Of a stretch of DNA of 64,000 nt, positions 43,881 to 55,945 are shown piece after piece; the stretch's first letter is position 1; every line of letters starts with the position of its first letter. This DNA is from Cinnamomum chago. Taxonomy: Eukaryota; Streptophyta; Magnoliopsida; Laurales; Lauraceae. The position numbers and the translations under genes are program-made. The stretch spans positions 77,089,422 to 77,153,421 of the forward strand of contig CP142456.1 in NCBI GenBank assembly GCA_038049695.1. The letters are read 5' to 3'. The notes under the pieces are model-generated. The model worked only from the letters and a program-made list of their open reading frames with translations, did no database searches and was not told the origin of the DNA.

Positions 43881-44005
43881 TAAATTCAATGGTTTTGTGT
43901 GTGTGTGTGTTTTCTTTGGATGGGACAACTAGTGGCTACTGATTCAATAACCAACCTACAGGAATAGGGATTGTTTTTGTTTTTTTGGGTAAAAGAAAAG
44001 GGATT

Positions 44006-44715
44006 GTGTTAGAGATGGATATTAGTTAAAACTGGTTAAAAGATTAGTATTCTTTTATGTTCTTTCTTATATAAAAAAGAGAAGAATGTATCAATAAAAA
44101 AAATGAAAGCAGTGACCCTCATGCCGGCCTCCCTTTTATTATGCATTCGCAATAATCATAGTCATAGTTTCCTATTTCAATAAAAAATCAAGCATCTTTT
44201 ATCCATTCAATTATCCAAGCTTACCTCATTAACTTCATCAAATACAAAGAGCTTTTGGAAGAGATCACGATATGTAGAGGTCAACGTCCACCCTCGCTCC
44301 TAAGCAGTCATAATTGCGGTCGACCCCTCGCCCTCACCATAAAATCATTGTTGCTTTTCCATCACCAATTGGTTTTGGGATAAATGGTAGCTCACTGGGG
44401 TGTAAGATCCTACAAATGTTATCAGAGCCCGGTAGGTTGGGTATTCGAGGAGCCCAATAGGTCGGGTATTCGAGTCGGAGTCACGACAGTCATGATTGTG
44501 GTATCTGCCAAGTACTTTTAATTGAGATCAAAGGTTTGTTATTTTTATTTTCATAGTCACAAATCCTTTCCATGAAAGGACTATGTGATTGAGAATGGAT
44601 GTTAAAGATATATAGAGAATAGTTAGAATTGGTTAGAGATCAGAATTATTTGACTTTGAATTGCATTCTCTCTTGTATAAAACGGGAAGAATGTCTCAAT
44701 AAAATACACGATGAA
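44006..44715 (+). mobile_element. Possible TRIM-like LTR relic
   Basis: Two similar blocks (about 44006-44105 and 44601-44710) share GTTAGAGAT..., a TATAAAA-like box and GAAGAATGT(A/C)TCAATAAAA. Between them TTATCAGAGCCC (about 44419) resembles the tRNA-Met primer site. The distances do not fit a clean LTR-PBS junction, so this is tentative. Confidence 0.3.
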
Positions 44716-44735
44716 TTTATGGGAATATATTGATT

Positions 44736-46104
44736 AGGGGTTGTTTGTCTACACCCATTTACATATGTAAATGGTGAATATGCGTAATATTTATGCATCA
44801 GTAATGTTTGTCTAGAAGTATTTACACATCTTGTGTGTAAATCAGATGTGCAGATAGTGTGAAAATGAGCTCATTTTCACCCCAAGATTTGAATTCGTGT
44901 TCGGTTGGAAAAAGAGAATACCAAAGTACATATGATTTCAAAGAATACTCGTTGGAGGCGGTCGGTTTGGTTTTTGGGGTAGTTTCCGTCAAATGGGTTC
45001 TGAGTTCGAAACCCCCATCTAACGCATTTAGAAAAATAATAATAGAAGAGGCATTTCCATCAAAGAGGTTCTGTGTTCGAAATCCCCCTCCAACGCATTT
45101 ACAAAATAATAATAAAAGATGCATAAAGACTGATGAAACTTATGAATGGAAATCCTCCCTACATCTCATCCCCTTTTATGAAGGTAACCTCTCTATTTCT
45201 CTCTATTTCCTTATTATACCAAAAAAATTTTTGTAAAATCAATTTACGTGTAGGTTTATTCTTTCGGAACTTGATTCTCTATCTTCTATTCTCCTTTTAG
45301 ATTTTCTCCCAATATCTTAATGATTTTTCTAAAATTATTTATTATTGTATTACTTTAAAAGTATTTAAATATGTATAAATAAATGTAAGAGAAAAGGAAG
45401 AATGTATATTATGTAGTATTATGGTATCATTATAAAATAATGTATAAATGTAATTTTATCTAAACTTAATAAATTTGTTATACTTTTAATATAATTGGAA
45501 TTAGCAATAAAATACTCATTTTAAGAACTTTCTATAATTAATTAATATTGGCATAAAGTCGATGAGATGCATGGGTTAAGTTTTATGCAATTGAATAATG
45601 AATTAAGATAATATTAAACTAAATATTAATTAATTAAAATATTAATAATAATCATATTTTTTAACCATCAGACTATAAACTCTTATTTCCTTAACCAAAC
45701 ATGTTGGAATGCATTTTTTTAAAGGTGATCATTGATAGAAATATATATTTTTGAAAAGTATATTTCATGTTGAAAGACAAGTTCTTTTTTAAGGATTTAA
45801 AATGCAAATGAAAACTTTGAAATAAATCAAAAAAATTTGCCTCCTTTTCATATCATTATAGTAGAATATAGTTTAATGATTAATAGGTATCATTTACAAA
45901 ATCGTTTAATACATATACACACATCATTGAAACAAATATAAAAAAATGAATCAAATGTATAAATGATGCAAAAATAGTGTTATTAGACAAACATTGTAAA
46001 AAGAAACACATGTGTAAACGTTACATACTTAAAATTTGAATATTCATTTTTTACATGTTTAAATTGTATTTATATATCCCATGCGTAAAAGACAAATGAC
46101 CCCT
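44736..46104. mobile_element. hAT-like non-autonomous element in the gene C intron
   Basis: The ends AGGGGTTGTTTGTCT and, reversed, AGGGGTCATTTGTCT are flanked by a perfect 8-bp duplication TATTGATT (44728-44735, 46105-46112). Inside, GACAAACATT near 45995 and AATGTTTGTCTAG near 44806 add a second inverted pair. A tandem pair around GTTCGAAA(C/T)CCCC is at 44988-45122. No transposase recognised. Confidence 0.8.
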
Positions 46105-46315
46105 TATTGATTCTCGACAAATTGGTCTTTTGCTTCTGTGGGATTAAAGTGCCATTGCCACTTATTAATCAATGCATTGGCAATTCAAAGGGAATTTGAA
46201 GTATAATTCCCATGAAGACATTTTTAATTGATTTTGACCGGTTCTTGTCCAAATGAATGGTAGTTTGTGGAACATACAGTCCAATGCACCAGTTTTCTTT
46301 CTTTTATTATTATTT

Positions 46316-46475
46316 GGTATCTAGCTTAGAGGGGCTAGACCCCAGTCCCTAGGTGAGGTGAGGGAGCCCTTGGGCGAGGGACATAGACCTTGTGTGAGGT
46401 AAGATAGCCGGAAGGTGGCATGCTCAGGGTTCGAGTCCTAGATAGCTAGGTAAGAACTGACGCATCTTACTGTTC
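46316..46475 (+). mobile_element. Possible tRNA-related SINE remnant
   Basis: GGGTTCGAGTCC is a strong pol III box B. TAGCTTAGAGGGG upstream is box A-like but far away. The matching stretch of the gene D intron (near 58600) lacks this block, so it is an insertion. Family not identified. Confidence 0.4.
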
Positions 46476-46698
46476 TTCCCATGGACCAACTAAACATCTA
46501 GAAATAGTCAAAAAGAGGCTGAAGCGTGAGTGTAACCCGATCTAAGTGGTCAGTTTAACACTGGTTTTAGTTGAACCTCGTCAACCTAGGCAATTAGGTA
46601 TGTTTTTGCAACATTAGTTTGAACGGAATGGTGTGAAGGGAATTTTCAAAGGAATTACAATGTAAAACATTTGGAAATGTGTTATCATAAAGAGGTGA

Positions 46699-47036
46699 AT
46701 TTTTTTTTTTTGACACAACTCACATATGCGAGGTAATAGAAATTCATACATACAAGGAAACATAGACACAACTCACACAAGCGAGGAGAATAAACACAAC
46801 ACACATGTGAGTTAATAAAAACTCACATATGCAAAGAAAGAGGAGCCAGGGTTTGAACCCAAGTTTACAAGGAGACAGACACAACTCCTACATGGTGATG
46901 GAAACTCACACAAGCGTGGAGAATAAACACAACTCACACATGTGAGGTAATAAAAACTCACATAAGCAAAGAAGGAGGAGGCAGGGTTTGAACCCAAGAC
47001 CTCCCAATGAGAATTGGACTCCTTACCACTCAAGTG
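46699..47036 (-). mobile_element. tRNA-derived SINE with internal duplication
   Basis: Minus strand: CTTGAGTGGTAAGGAGTCC then GGTCTTGGGTTCAAACCC (boxes A and B), a body of repeated CACATGTGTGAGTTGTG/TTATTCTCC units, and a poly-A (poly-T at 46699-46711). The duplication ATAAAGAGGT(G)AA flanks it (46687- and 47037-). It is close to the gene C 3' splice site (196 bp upstream). Confidence 0.8.
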
Positions 47037-47535
47037 ATAAAGAGGTAATTAATATGCCCAATTTGGCGCACCCTGATTCGGCATTGCATCTATAACCAAC
47101 TAGCTACAGGACTCCATAAGCATTACTATGATTTTATTTAACCATTTCACTAGGCTCGATCAGTGTATGATCTCCTGCTTATTCGTTTGTGTGTTTTTGG
47201 GTCTCTATCTGATGAAGCTGAGTTTGTTGCAGTCTTTTCTCCATAACTTAGATGATGATGATTCCATTAAGATCCTCAGCAAGTGCAGGGAGGCCATACG
47301 TCCAAAGGGAGGGAAGTTGATATTAGTGGAGATAGTGTTGGAGTTGGAGAGAGATGGAACTCCTGAGTTGGCTTGGTCTCGGCTCTGTATGGACTTGGGG
47401 ATGGGTTTGATTGGAGGCAAGGAGAGAACTGAAGATGAGTGGAAAAACCTCCTTACAAAAGCTGGTTTTGGGAACTACAAGATAATACCCATGACCGTCA
47501 ACGAGGCTATCATTGAAGCATGTCCTGATCCTTAA

Positions 47536-47880
47536 ATGGACCCAATTTGTCTTCTTTCCACCTGTTATTGATTTTTCTGTGTACGTCTGTCCTTTTGCTA
47601 TATTATCAGTGAAATAATTAGCAACGGTGCTCAGTGCCTGTAATATTAATCTATTTCATAAGTGCAGCTCTTTTCTCACTAAATATTATCCCCTCGTGAT
47701 CTGGCATTATGCCCAAGTATATGCTCATTAAGTCTTTTATCAGCATTGATTTCACTCTAAAAAAATATAGGTTTAAAAGGTCATTAAACTTAACTTTGTT
47801 ACTCCATAACATGCCCAAGCATATGCTCTGTGGGGCCTTTTTGTTTTTGTTTTTTTTCCCGTCACAGGGGCTAATCCATC
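47536..47880. other. 3' flank of gene C
   Basis: Non-coding; about 47655-47770 shares TTTTCTCACT...GATCTGG(C/T)...ATGCCCAA text with the region upstream of gene B (15405-15500), evidence that the duplicated block includes both flanks. Confidence 0.6.
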
Positions 47881-49008
47881 TAGGCTTGTCAATGGGACAG
47901 GCCAAGCCTGGGCTTGGGTTGTCCAATCCCGTCTTAAAAATAGGACGGGCCGCCAGGTGTTGTCCAATCCCGATCCTAAATTGAACGGGTATGCATCAAA
48001 TCCCGTCTCATACGGACCCGGACCGGGACAGGGCCGGGCCTGGGCTTAGCCCAATTCTAGACATAAGCAAAACATTCTCTAATTATTCATACTGTCATCA
48101 GACTCCCATTTTAAACCGGACTTTAAACCCCCTCCTTTTTTTCGGGTTTGGGACCGGCAATGCAATGCAACAAGCACATGGCGGAGTTTTTTTTTTGCTG
48201 GTGACAGTAGAAAATCAATAGAAATGAATGGATATCCTATAGGCTATATGAGTTAAGTTATGTAGGAACGGTTAAGACCTTTTTATTTTTTATTTTTTAT
48301 TTCGATGAAAGTAGAAAATCAGAAAATCAATAGAAATGAATGAGAATGGGTGTCCTATATGAGTCAAGTTAAAGTAATGTAGGAACGGTTGAAAACTTCT
48401 TCTTGTTTTTTTTTTTTTTGTATGTGAAAGTAGAAAATCAGAAAATCAATAAAATGAATGAGAATGAATATCCTATATGGGTCAAATAATGTAAAAAAGA
48501 AATTAACAGAATTTTTTTTTTAATATGTCTAAAACATCAATTAGTGCATTCCCATCATTGTCTAAATCACCATCACTAGTCGGGTCATGACTAAACCAAT
48601 CTTGGGCACAAACTAATGTTTCTACTGTATTTGGTTTCAAAAAAGTCCTATGTGGGTCAAGTACCCTCCTTCGGTGCTAAATGATGACTCTGAAGCAACG
48701 ATAGAAACTGGAATAGTTAAAATATCACGAGCCATTCGAGATAAAGTATGATACTTAGTTGAATTTAATTTCCACCATTGTAATAAATAAATTATTATTA
48801 TTAAATGACTTTGTAGTGGGCCGGGTTGGGCCTAAACGGGCTGGGTTGTTTCTGCCTAGTTCCAGTCCCATTTTGGTCGGGCTTTAAAATGTATTGTCCA
48901 AGCCCAGCCCATTGGGCTCAATTTTTTTTAAAAGCCCTGTATTTTCGGGCTTGGTACGGGCCGGGCCAAGCTTTTTACCCGTTTTAACGCGTCCCATTGA
49001 CAGGCCTT
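47881..49008. mobile_element. hAT element relic (1.13 kb)
   Basis: The ends TAGGCTTGTCAATGGGAC and, reversed, AAGGCCTGTCAATGGGAC are inverted. The 8-bp duplication AATCCATC / TATCCATC (47873-47880, 49009-49016) flanks it with one mismatch. It contains GGGCCGGGCC-type subterminal text and a transposase fragment on the minus strand. Confidence 0.85.
48570..48795 (-). pseudogene. hAT transposase C-terminal dimerisation fragment
   Basis: Minus strand reads LQWWKLNSTKYHTLSRMARDILTIPVS, then VASESSFSTEG and, past frame breaks, a VCAQDW-like end. This is the hATC dimerisation region (W-W, Y-P/T-x-L-x-x-M-A-x-D-x-L-x-I-P, A-S-E-S-x-F-S). Stops follow directly. No DDE core remains. Confidence 0.85.
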
Positions 49009-49388
49009 TATCCATCCATCCTATCTTATCCCGGGCAGGAGCATCCACTGTGGAAAATATATTCCCCGTATATAGGCTCGTGTGGGGGACCTATAGGCCC
49101 AAGTCCGCTGAATCTCACACTTTCCTCCATCATATACCATTTTATGATGATCTGAGCCCACTATCAACTTGATATTATTCGCTTTGACCAAATTCTCACA
49201 GCTTTAAAAAGCATTCTGTTGAGGTTAAGGCTAGGCCGCACTTATATGCAAAGGCTCAGGAGTTAGAAATATATGATGTGAGACAAACGGAGTCCCTTGT
49301 AACCTGAGTGTTCTCTAAGTGAACTGGATCTGCCACCTAGGCCCATGCCTGCTTGATTTCACAAACTATTCCGCCATGTTTTTATATT
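49009..49388. other. Intergenic DNA, no gene seen
   Basis: No coding signal; the right end is the solo-LTR target. Confidence 0.5.
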
Positions 49389-49393
49389 CAATG

Positions 49394-52300
49394 TGTGAGG
49401 CCCCACCCCTTGTGGATCCTCACTTTTGAATTTGAATATTATAATTATATTATTTATTGTTAATTGTACTAATTAATATGGATTAGTAAGGGTAGATAGA
49501 TATTTTTCTAAGTTTTAGTCTCTTTTATAGGATTTAGGCTTATTGTGTATTTTATAGATTTATATGGTGTCTTTTTATAATTTATGTAGGGTTCTAGGTG
49601 TTAAGGCCCTTACTAGTAAATAGGTTTTTATAAGGGGGATTTTCCACACTTGAGAACATTCTAGAATTTCCACCAAATGACTTAAATGCCCATGTTCTTA
49701 TCCACATTCCTATACAAAATAAAATGCCCTTTTGGTAAATTCCCCCAAAACCCTAGCCTATATAAACTATACTATTGCATTGGGAAATGAACCCTAAATT
49801 CACTTTTAATTATCCATCATTTATCTATCATTTCACAAAACCCTAGCTAATATCCTAGTTCTCCAAAACCCTAATTTCAAGAAGAAGAGGGGGTCACCTC
49901 CTACCTATTATTGCTACAATTTTCTAAGGACTTTCTCTTGCTATTTTCATTTGCAATCCGGATTTGAGGTAAGTACCTTATACAAATTATCATAGAATGC
50001 ATGTTTTCTCCCATTTGATTCTTTAAATTTCAATTCAATTGATGTATGTATGTTTAGAGCTACCTTTTGAGCTTATTTTATGGTTTTTGGCCATTGATGG
50101 GTGAGTTTATCTCATTTGGAAGATCAATGGCCGGATGGATCGATGGATGGTTGGGCATTGAAGTGTTTTTATAATTTTATTTGTTTATTTGATGAATGGA
50201 GGCGAATAGAAATAATTTGGTTAGAATTTGGATGAAGAGGAGTCACTGTAACAGGTTTTTACAAATGGAAACGGTGAGGGTGATCTCTTGCGTTGAGACC
50301 GGGACCTAGGTGGGCCACCTGATGGCCCATCTGATCCGTGGATCCGAAGGAGGACCCACGGGCGACCGTAGAGGAGGTGGTCCCATAGGGATTGGACACC
50401 CCTGGCCCAGCATCCATTAGCTTGATCGCAGAGGACGAGCTTTAAGGGGAAAATCAGTTTTGCGGTAGTTGGTTGTGGGGCCCACCGACTGATCCGATTC
50501 GCCGATCTGGTCCGACCATCGAACCGGAAATGGTGGGGCGACGTGAGGGATGTGAACTCGTGTGAGTTGGACCCCGTTTGGTCCAACATCCAAAGACCCA
50601 AAGGAGGCAGGACGATAATGAAGAAGAGGGAAGAGGTTTCCGTTTTCTTTGAGACCGTGGGCCCAGGTGGGTCACCCACGTTGATATGGACCCTACATCT
50701 TGTAGTAGGGCCCTAGGCGACCTTGATGGAGAGGTCTGATCTGAACCTTGATCAGTGGGGCCAGCGATTTCTGTACCCTCAGTATCCTGGGCGAGGAACT
50801 CAGTCTGTTTGGGATGGTTCTGTTACAGGACGAGTATGAATAGGAAGAAGAGATGGAGAGGTTCTGGTGGTCTGTGGGAGTAGGAGAATAATAGTGACCT
50901 TTGTAACTTAGACTTGACATGAATGGAAAAGGGGGAAAGTGATGGCTGTACACGTGGGTGGATGGGAATAATTCACCTGGGCTCTTTACTTTTCTAATGA
51001 GAAGTGGTGGTCTGAGGTGTATGTGAATATGTGGCCATTGCTTATGCTACTTGGAATAGTTAAATAGTGTACACCTTGCTCTCTTTCTTTTATTTTCTAG
51101 AAAATTAGGATAAATACCTTAATTATATTATTAATTCAATTAGATCCTTGAATTATTTTGGAGAGGGAATCAACATGTTACCTTTAAAATAATATCTCTT
51201 GACCCCATTAATTTTAGAAATTAGAAATAAAAGATCCCTTAATCTTTAATGAGCCTAAATTGAGTTTGGACCCTTAAGATATATACTTTTAGAAATTACA
51301 TTAGATTTTAGAATTTGAATAAGCCCTAAGTATTTTATGAACCCAATTAGAATAGTTTGTGTATGACCTTGATTTTTCCATTAGACCCAGACTTTAGTGC
51401 AGAAGTTGAGATTTGGCCTAGAATCTGTTGATTCAGGTACACCTGTGTACCAGATCGACTGGCTGGCCATCTGGTCGATCGGGTACCCTGAAAATTCCAG
51501 AATTCAAACCAAGTCCCAACTTTGATTCCCGTGGAGCAGATCGACCCGACCCTTGCCAGGTCGACCTGCCACACTGTGAACACTATGTTGTGAGTTTAGC
51601 TTTTATTTTATTATTGATCGATTGTGGGGCTCATTGACCATCTAAATGAACTTCCATCAATGTGCCAAGCACGAGTCAATGGTGTGGCTCGACCTTAACT
51701 CGTGGGGACTACCAAGTAGGGTTTGGGGATTGGAATTGTCAGTGATTCGACCCTTAAACGTAGTCAAAGATGCCCATAACTTCAGGAGCACCAAATATAA
51801 CATTTTTGGCATCTGAGACTGCAGTTAGGGATCCAATTATTTGATGAGGCCCTGAATCTGAGAGTGAACCATTACCTAGGTTGGACCCTTGCTTTATTCC
51901 ATTTGATTCTATTGTTTGGAGGTTATTATACATTGTATTCCTCTCATATCATTGTTCTTGTTATAAACCTGTTAATTAATGAAAAATGAAGAGCTTGAAC
52001 TTAGGACTTCCTAGAGGTGACCTGGTGATCTAGTTTAGAGGAATTTGACCCGTGTCTGTGTCTAGGCGGACCCTCATATGACCTAAGTTGTATGTGTGAA
52101 CTCTAGGATGGAGAGGTTGTTGTGATTAGAGTTGTAACTCATTTTGGATGAGTGTGGATTGTTTGATGTTGGATTGAGATTGGAGATCTCTCCTGATCTA
52201 TTTAGACTAAGGCCATGCTTGGTGGGCCTTAGTATGGACCCAATGATTGGTATTTGGATCTCTTAGGGACTTGTTAGAACCTTGCTCGCTCTAGGTAAGC

Positions 52301-53300
52301 ATCTTGCTCGCGCTAGGTAAGCTTAGACCGACACAAACCTGTATATTGGTTTCCTGAGTCGGCATGAACATTCACTCAATTGTTTTAAGCTTGGCCCGTT
52401 GACTGATCATCACTAGTATGAGCTATTTATGAGCGTTGAGTGGGCTATCATGATGAGCTGTGTTTTAGACGGACGGTGTGATACCACATCCGGTCTCTTG
52501 AGTGATGAGTGTTTGATATTAATAAGTGATTTGTGGGGTTAGTTATCTTCAGCACTGGTGAGATTTCCCTACCGTGAGTGTGTTCAGTATGGGAAGGCCG
52601 CCGCATAATATCCCACGGTATCCAGCTTGTGTGAATGTGTCACGTTGAATGGATAGATTGACTTATCTTAATTTCCTGATTCTAATTATTTATCTTGCTC
52701 AATTGCCTAGTATTTGTACATTGGATATTCTTATTGATCTTATTACTGTCTCTATTTTTTTGATGCATATATCCTATGTTATTTGTATATTGTAACTTAT
52801 TAGATCCTTGGATCTAACCCATTCTTGATGCTTAGGTGTTGACCCCGATTATGAGGACGATGCGTTTGTCAAGGCGCCCATAGCCGGAGACTATGGATGG
52901 GGACCAGCCGACCAGAGGGTCGAGCTGGAGGATGGAGCGCCTGGAGGATGGAGCGCCTGTACTGGGGGCTTGAGTGTTGTCTTTTTGGATTTGAGTGTCT
53001 TTTTGTAGTGAGGAGGGAGTTAGTCTGATATGTTTATAAACATGTTCTTAATTATACTTTGAGATTTAGGCTGGACTTCGGCCCTGCCACATTTGATACA
53101 TCTTTTATAATACCAAATCTTTCATCTTTATTATTTACGCTTCCGCAATTTTAACCATTGATTATATGTTGGTCAAAAGTTTTAAATTGGATCTCAATGC
53201 GGACCCACGATCTTGGATATTCTCGGAAATTTCCTGGAAGTAGCGCGCCAACTTCGAATATCTTGACGGTTTTCTCGGTATTCGGAATTGGGGCGTTACA
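49394..53300 (+). mobile_element. Large solo LTR (3.9 kb), chromovirus (Tekay/Del-like)
   Basis: It begins TGTGAGGCCCCACC and ends TTGGGGCGTTACA, with a perfect 5-bp duplication CAATG (49389-49393, 53301-53305). A TATA box CCTATATAAAC is at about 49757 and A-rich AAACCCTA leader text follows. The GGGGCGTNACA end is the usual 3' border of Tekay/Del-type LTRs, normally followed by a TGGTATCAGAG primer site. Here the target duplication follows directly, so only one LTR remains. Open frames inside (for example 50221-50679) carry no domains. Confidence 0.8.
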
Positions 53301-53304
53301 CAAT

Positions 53305-53440
53305 GTTTGAAACTTTGATGTGTTTGCTATTAAGCATATTCCTAGGCATATGAATGATATAGCTTATAGCCTTGTTAAGGGTGAAGTGTCACTGCTAGCT
53401 TTTGGGATTTATCTGGGGACAATGTTGGTTGGCAATGCTG
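53305..53440 (+). pseudogene. Possible LINE RNase H fragment
   Basis: FDVFAIKHIPRHMNDIAYSLVKG resembles the C-terminal I-K-H-I-P-R-x-x-N-x-x-A motif of plant LINE RNase H. Too short to be sure; no continuation seen on the other side of the solo LTR. Confidence 0.3.
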
Positions 53441-53744
53441 TTGACTCTTTTTCCCTAGTAATCGCAGCCGAGCCAGGTGAACCGTGAACCTCACATGCCA
53501 CTGGTAGGTCGTTCTGTCCTCCCAATTGTCCCCCTATTCTACACATTATCTAATTGTACCATTTGACAAAGCAAACTAAACCTAAAAATTACACTAATCC
53601 AATTACATTAGGGCCGGGAGTTTTAAGTTATGCTTACTGAAAATATCTGGATTTTATATTGGTCAATATTGGTTTGGATCTACCCACATCCAATTTGAAT
53701 TGGAGTTGAATTGGTCCACTACCAAACCTGATCTCTACCCGCCA

Positions 53745-54405
53745 AGTTGTGACCATAACTAGAACCCTAAAATATGCACATCCATCCACTTCAGGTTACT
53801 CCGAATCTCCTTGGGGTGTCCCCAGATTTTACCTTAATAAGAGTCGGTCCCATCTAGGATTGACCATTTTTTACAAAATGTGTTATCACGTTAAGTATTT
53901 TGACAAATTAATTTAGTTAATAACACTAGTCATTTATTTTAAGCGGTTCACATTTTTAATACGTACGTGGACACCATCTTGGAGCTCCACTTCTTTAATT
54001 TGCGATTTCTAGAAGTTTAGGGCTCAGGGGATCCGCACTGAATTTCTTTTGGTGGGACCATAGTTTCCATGGTTGCCGTGGTGAATAAAGACAGCCCTGA
54101 TTTTTCTTTTTTCTGTTGCCCATTTTGCCTGGTGGTTAGTGTGGTCCAATTCTGCGGCCATGGGTCACATTCGCGAAAGTTGTCCTCTTTCACTTAGAAA
54201 CAGCAAAAGATATGATAAAGTAATGTTATTTTCTTGGAAATCCATGGATTAAGTAATGTTAATTTAAAGTTTGCAGCTTGGATGTATGCAATGGGAAAAG
54301 AATTCCAGGGACACACATGCAGCGTGCCTCAGAAAATCTACATTGTTATTGTGCCCCATCTCCACCCTACATGCTGAAGCCTTTTGGGATTGGCCCATCA
54401 TGAAT
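53745..54405 (+). promoter_or_regulatory. OMT upstream module, copy D
   Basis: Combines the block seen before gene C (41093-41540) with the rest of the block before gene B (up to 15895). In D it lies 3.3 kb from the ATG, so the sequence between has been inserted or lost from the other copies. Confidence 0.75.
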
Positions 54406-54415
54406 AAAAAAAAAA

Positions 54416-55200
54416 AAAAACACCTAAAGTGTCTGTCATAAGGGTTAGAATATTTTAGTTTGAGATATGACTTAGGCCATGTTTGACAAAGTCCTGATGA
54501 ATTTTATATCAAACCTTGCTAATGAGTGATCAAGGGGTGATATCAGAGATAATGGACTACTTAACTCTTAAGATTTGATTTCAATTAAAGAGGTCTAAAT
54601 CAATATAATGACCAATCTTTAGAAAACCCTAGAAATTAAAATAAGAATCACCATAAGGCCCAACGTTCCAATTGCTAATTCAATGGGCCAGTTTGTACTA
54701 AAACTACCACACATGGGAAACAGAGACTCTAGCTTGGATAATTGCTTGGAACAAGGCCCACCATGTCAATTGTGTGGGTTCCTAGATAATATGGAAATTG
54801 AACATTTTCTATTACAAATCATTGCCAAGGCCTCGAAAAAGCTGTATATGAATGACATAAGCAAACGATCAAATGTGAGCATGAATCTAATAAAATTCTC
54901 CAAATTCAGAAGATTATAATCCTTTGATTGGCCGCCTACTATATCCATTTAAATGCACACATCAAAAGATCAAGAAAATTCTAAGGTCAACAATCTCATT
55001 TTAGGGTTTGCAGCCTCTCACATTGTAGTAAATATTGTTTTTGAAGTCCCTCTCAACATTACATCATTTCAACCCTTTGGGTCACTAAAATATAAGGCCC
55101 ATACGACTTAAAATATATGGAATTGACAGGTTTAATGAGGCTTAAAGGCCCTTTGCTGGTGCAATGAAACTGATCAGCTCAATCACATTCCACCCTCAAA
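54416..55200. other. Upstream flank shared by units D and E
   Basis: About 54680-54930 and 55010-55195 match 62040-62190 and 62222-62442. No gene; an open frame at 54683-54919 has no motif. Confidence 0.65.
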
Positions 55201-55767
55201 CACTAGATTTCCACTTATTTTATATTTTCTTAAGTAATTGTAAAGTAGATCTGGTGAGTGGACGGCCAATTACAATCCAATTTGCTGGTGATTTGCCGGC
55301 ATTTGGTAAGACTTTTGACATTCTTTTACTCTGTACTTTTAGACTTTGAAATTCGAAAAATCTGGGGCAAGAACCTGAAATTTATCTAAACTTTGAACAT
55401 TCTCTAATAATCCACTATTATTGTTTTATTAACTTTGTGGATTTTTCTCTTGAAATAGATGATATAATTGAAAAGAAATCTTGTCCCTCAAATGTGACTG
55501 AGCCGATAAGAGAGATAGGTGTGTGAGTCGGGGTCGGGGGCATGAATTCAAATATGCTATTTGTAAAAAGAAAATGAAAATCTTATTAAGGAATTGTATG
55601 CATTCGAAAAAGAAGAAAAAAAATATTAAAATTAGGTTCTAGTGTAGATTCAAACTCTTAAAAATAGGGTGACACCAAATTGGTGGCTTGACAGACATGG
55701 ACATCTTTCCTCTTTGGTGTGGACAACGGAGGTAGAGATGCGGAGGGCAAATAAGATACCTTTTTTT

Positions 55768-55945
55768 GGGCTCTTATCAAACTCCAATCCGAAAGCATTA
55801 CGTCAGATGAACAAGGTATAGCTCAAGAGACTCAAAACTTGGGCTCTCACCAAACTCCAATCCGGAGGTGTTACGTCAAATGAGTAAGGTAGGGCTCAAG
55901 AGACTTAAAACTTGGGCTCTCACTAAACTTCAATTCAGGAGGCAT
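55768..55945. repeat. Tandem repeat, unit about 73 bp, 2.4 copies
   Basis: Units start GGGCTCTTATCAAACTCC, GGGCTCTCACCAAACTCC and GGGCTCTCACTAAACTTC and include ATTACGTCA and AAGGTA-AGCTCAAGAGACT. Confidence 0.85.

Larger units (their letters stand above)
41785..47535 (+). pseudogene. COMT-type O-methyltransferase, gene C, broken by a CACTA-type MITE
   Basis: Exon 1 is 41785-42760, the intron 42761-47232 (GC donor), exon 2 47233-47535. N-terminal half: MDSMKNELQQ, PMTLSEIASEF, RFMVHMKLF. After the MITE: LVDVGGSSG (motif I), CIVMDL, GDAF (SAM Asp kept), VLMK. Exon 2 has catalytic-type His in SFLHNL, Glu in ILVEIV and Glu in GGKERT, ending CPDP. The MITE (42298-42502, plus a 3-bp duplication) lies after codon 171 and brings a stop. 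Both sides of the insertion are in frame with each other (171 + 85 codons), so nothing else in the coding sequence is visibly damaged, and the unbroken form would be about 356 aa. The intron is swollen by a Mutator-like element, a hAT-like element and SINEs. Annotated as a recent pseudogene or insertion allele. Confidence 0.9.

Noticed and set aside
44859-45236. Open frame of 125 codons in the hAT-like element
   Set aside because: It covers a tandem duplication with GTTCGAAA text and has no domain; chance frame.
50221-50953. Minus-strand open frames inside the large LTR
   Set aside because: No known motif, unusual composition rich in Ser/Pro/Arg, and they lie wholly inside an LTR with clear borders.
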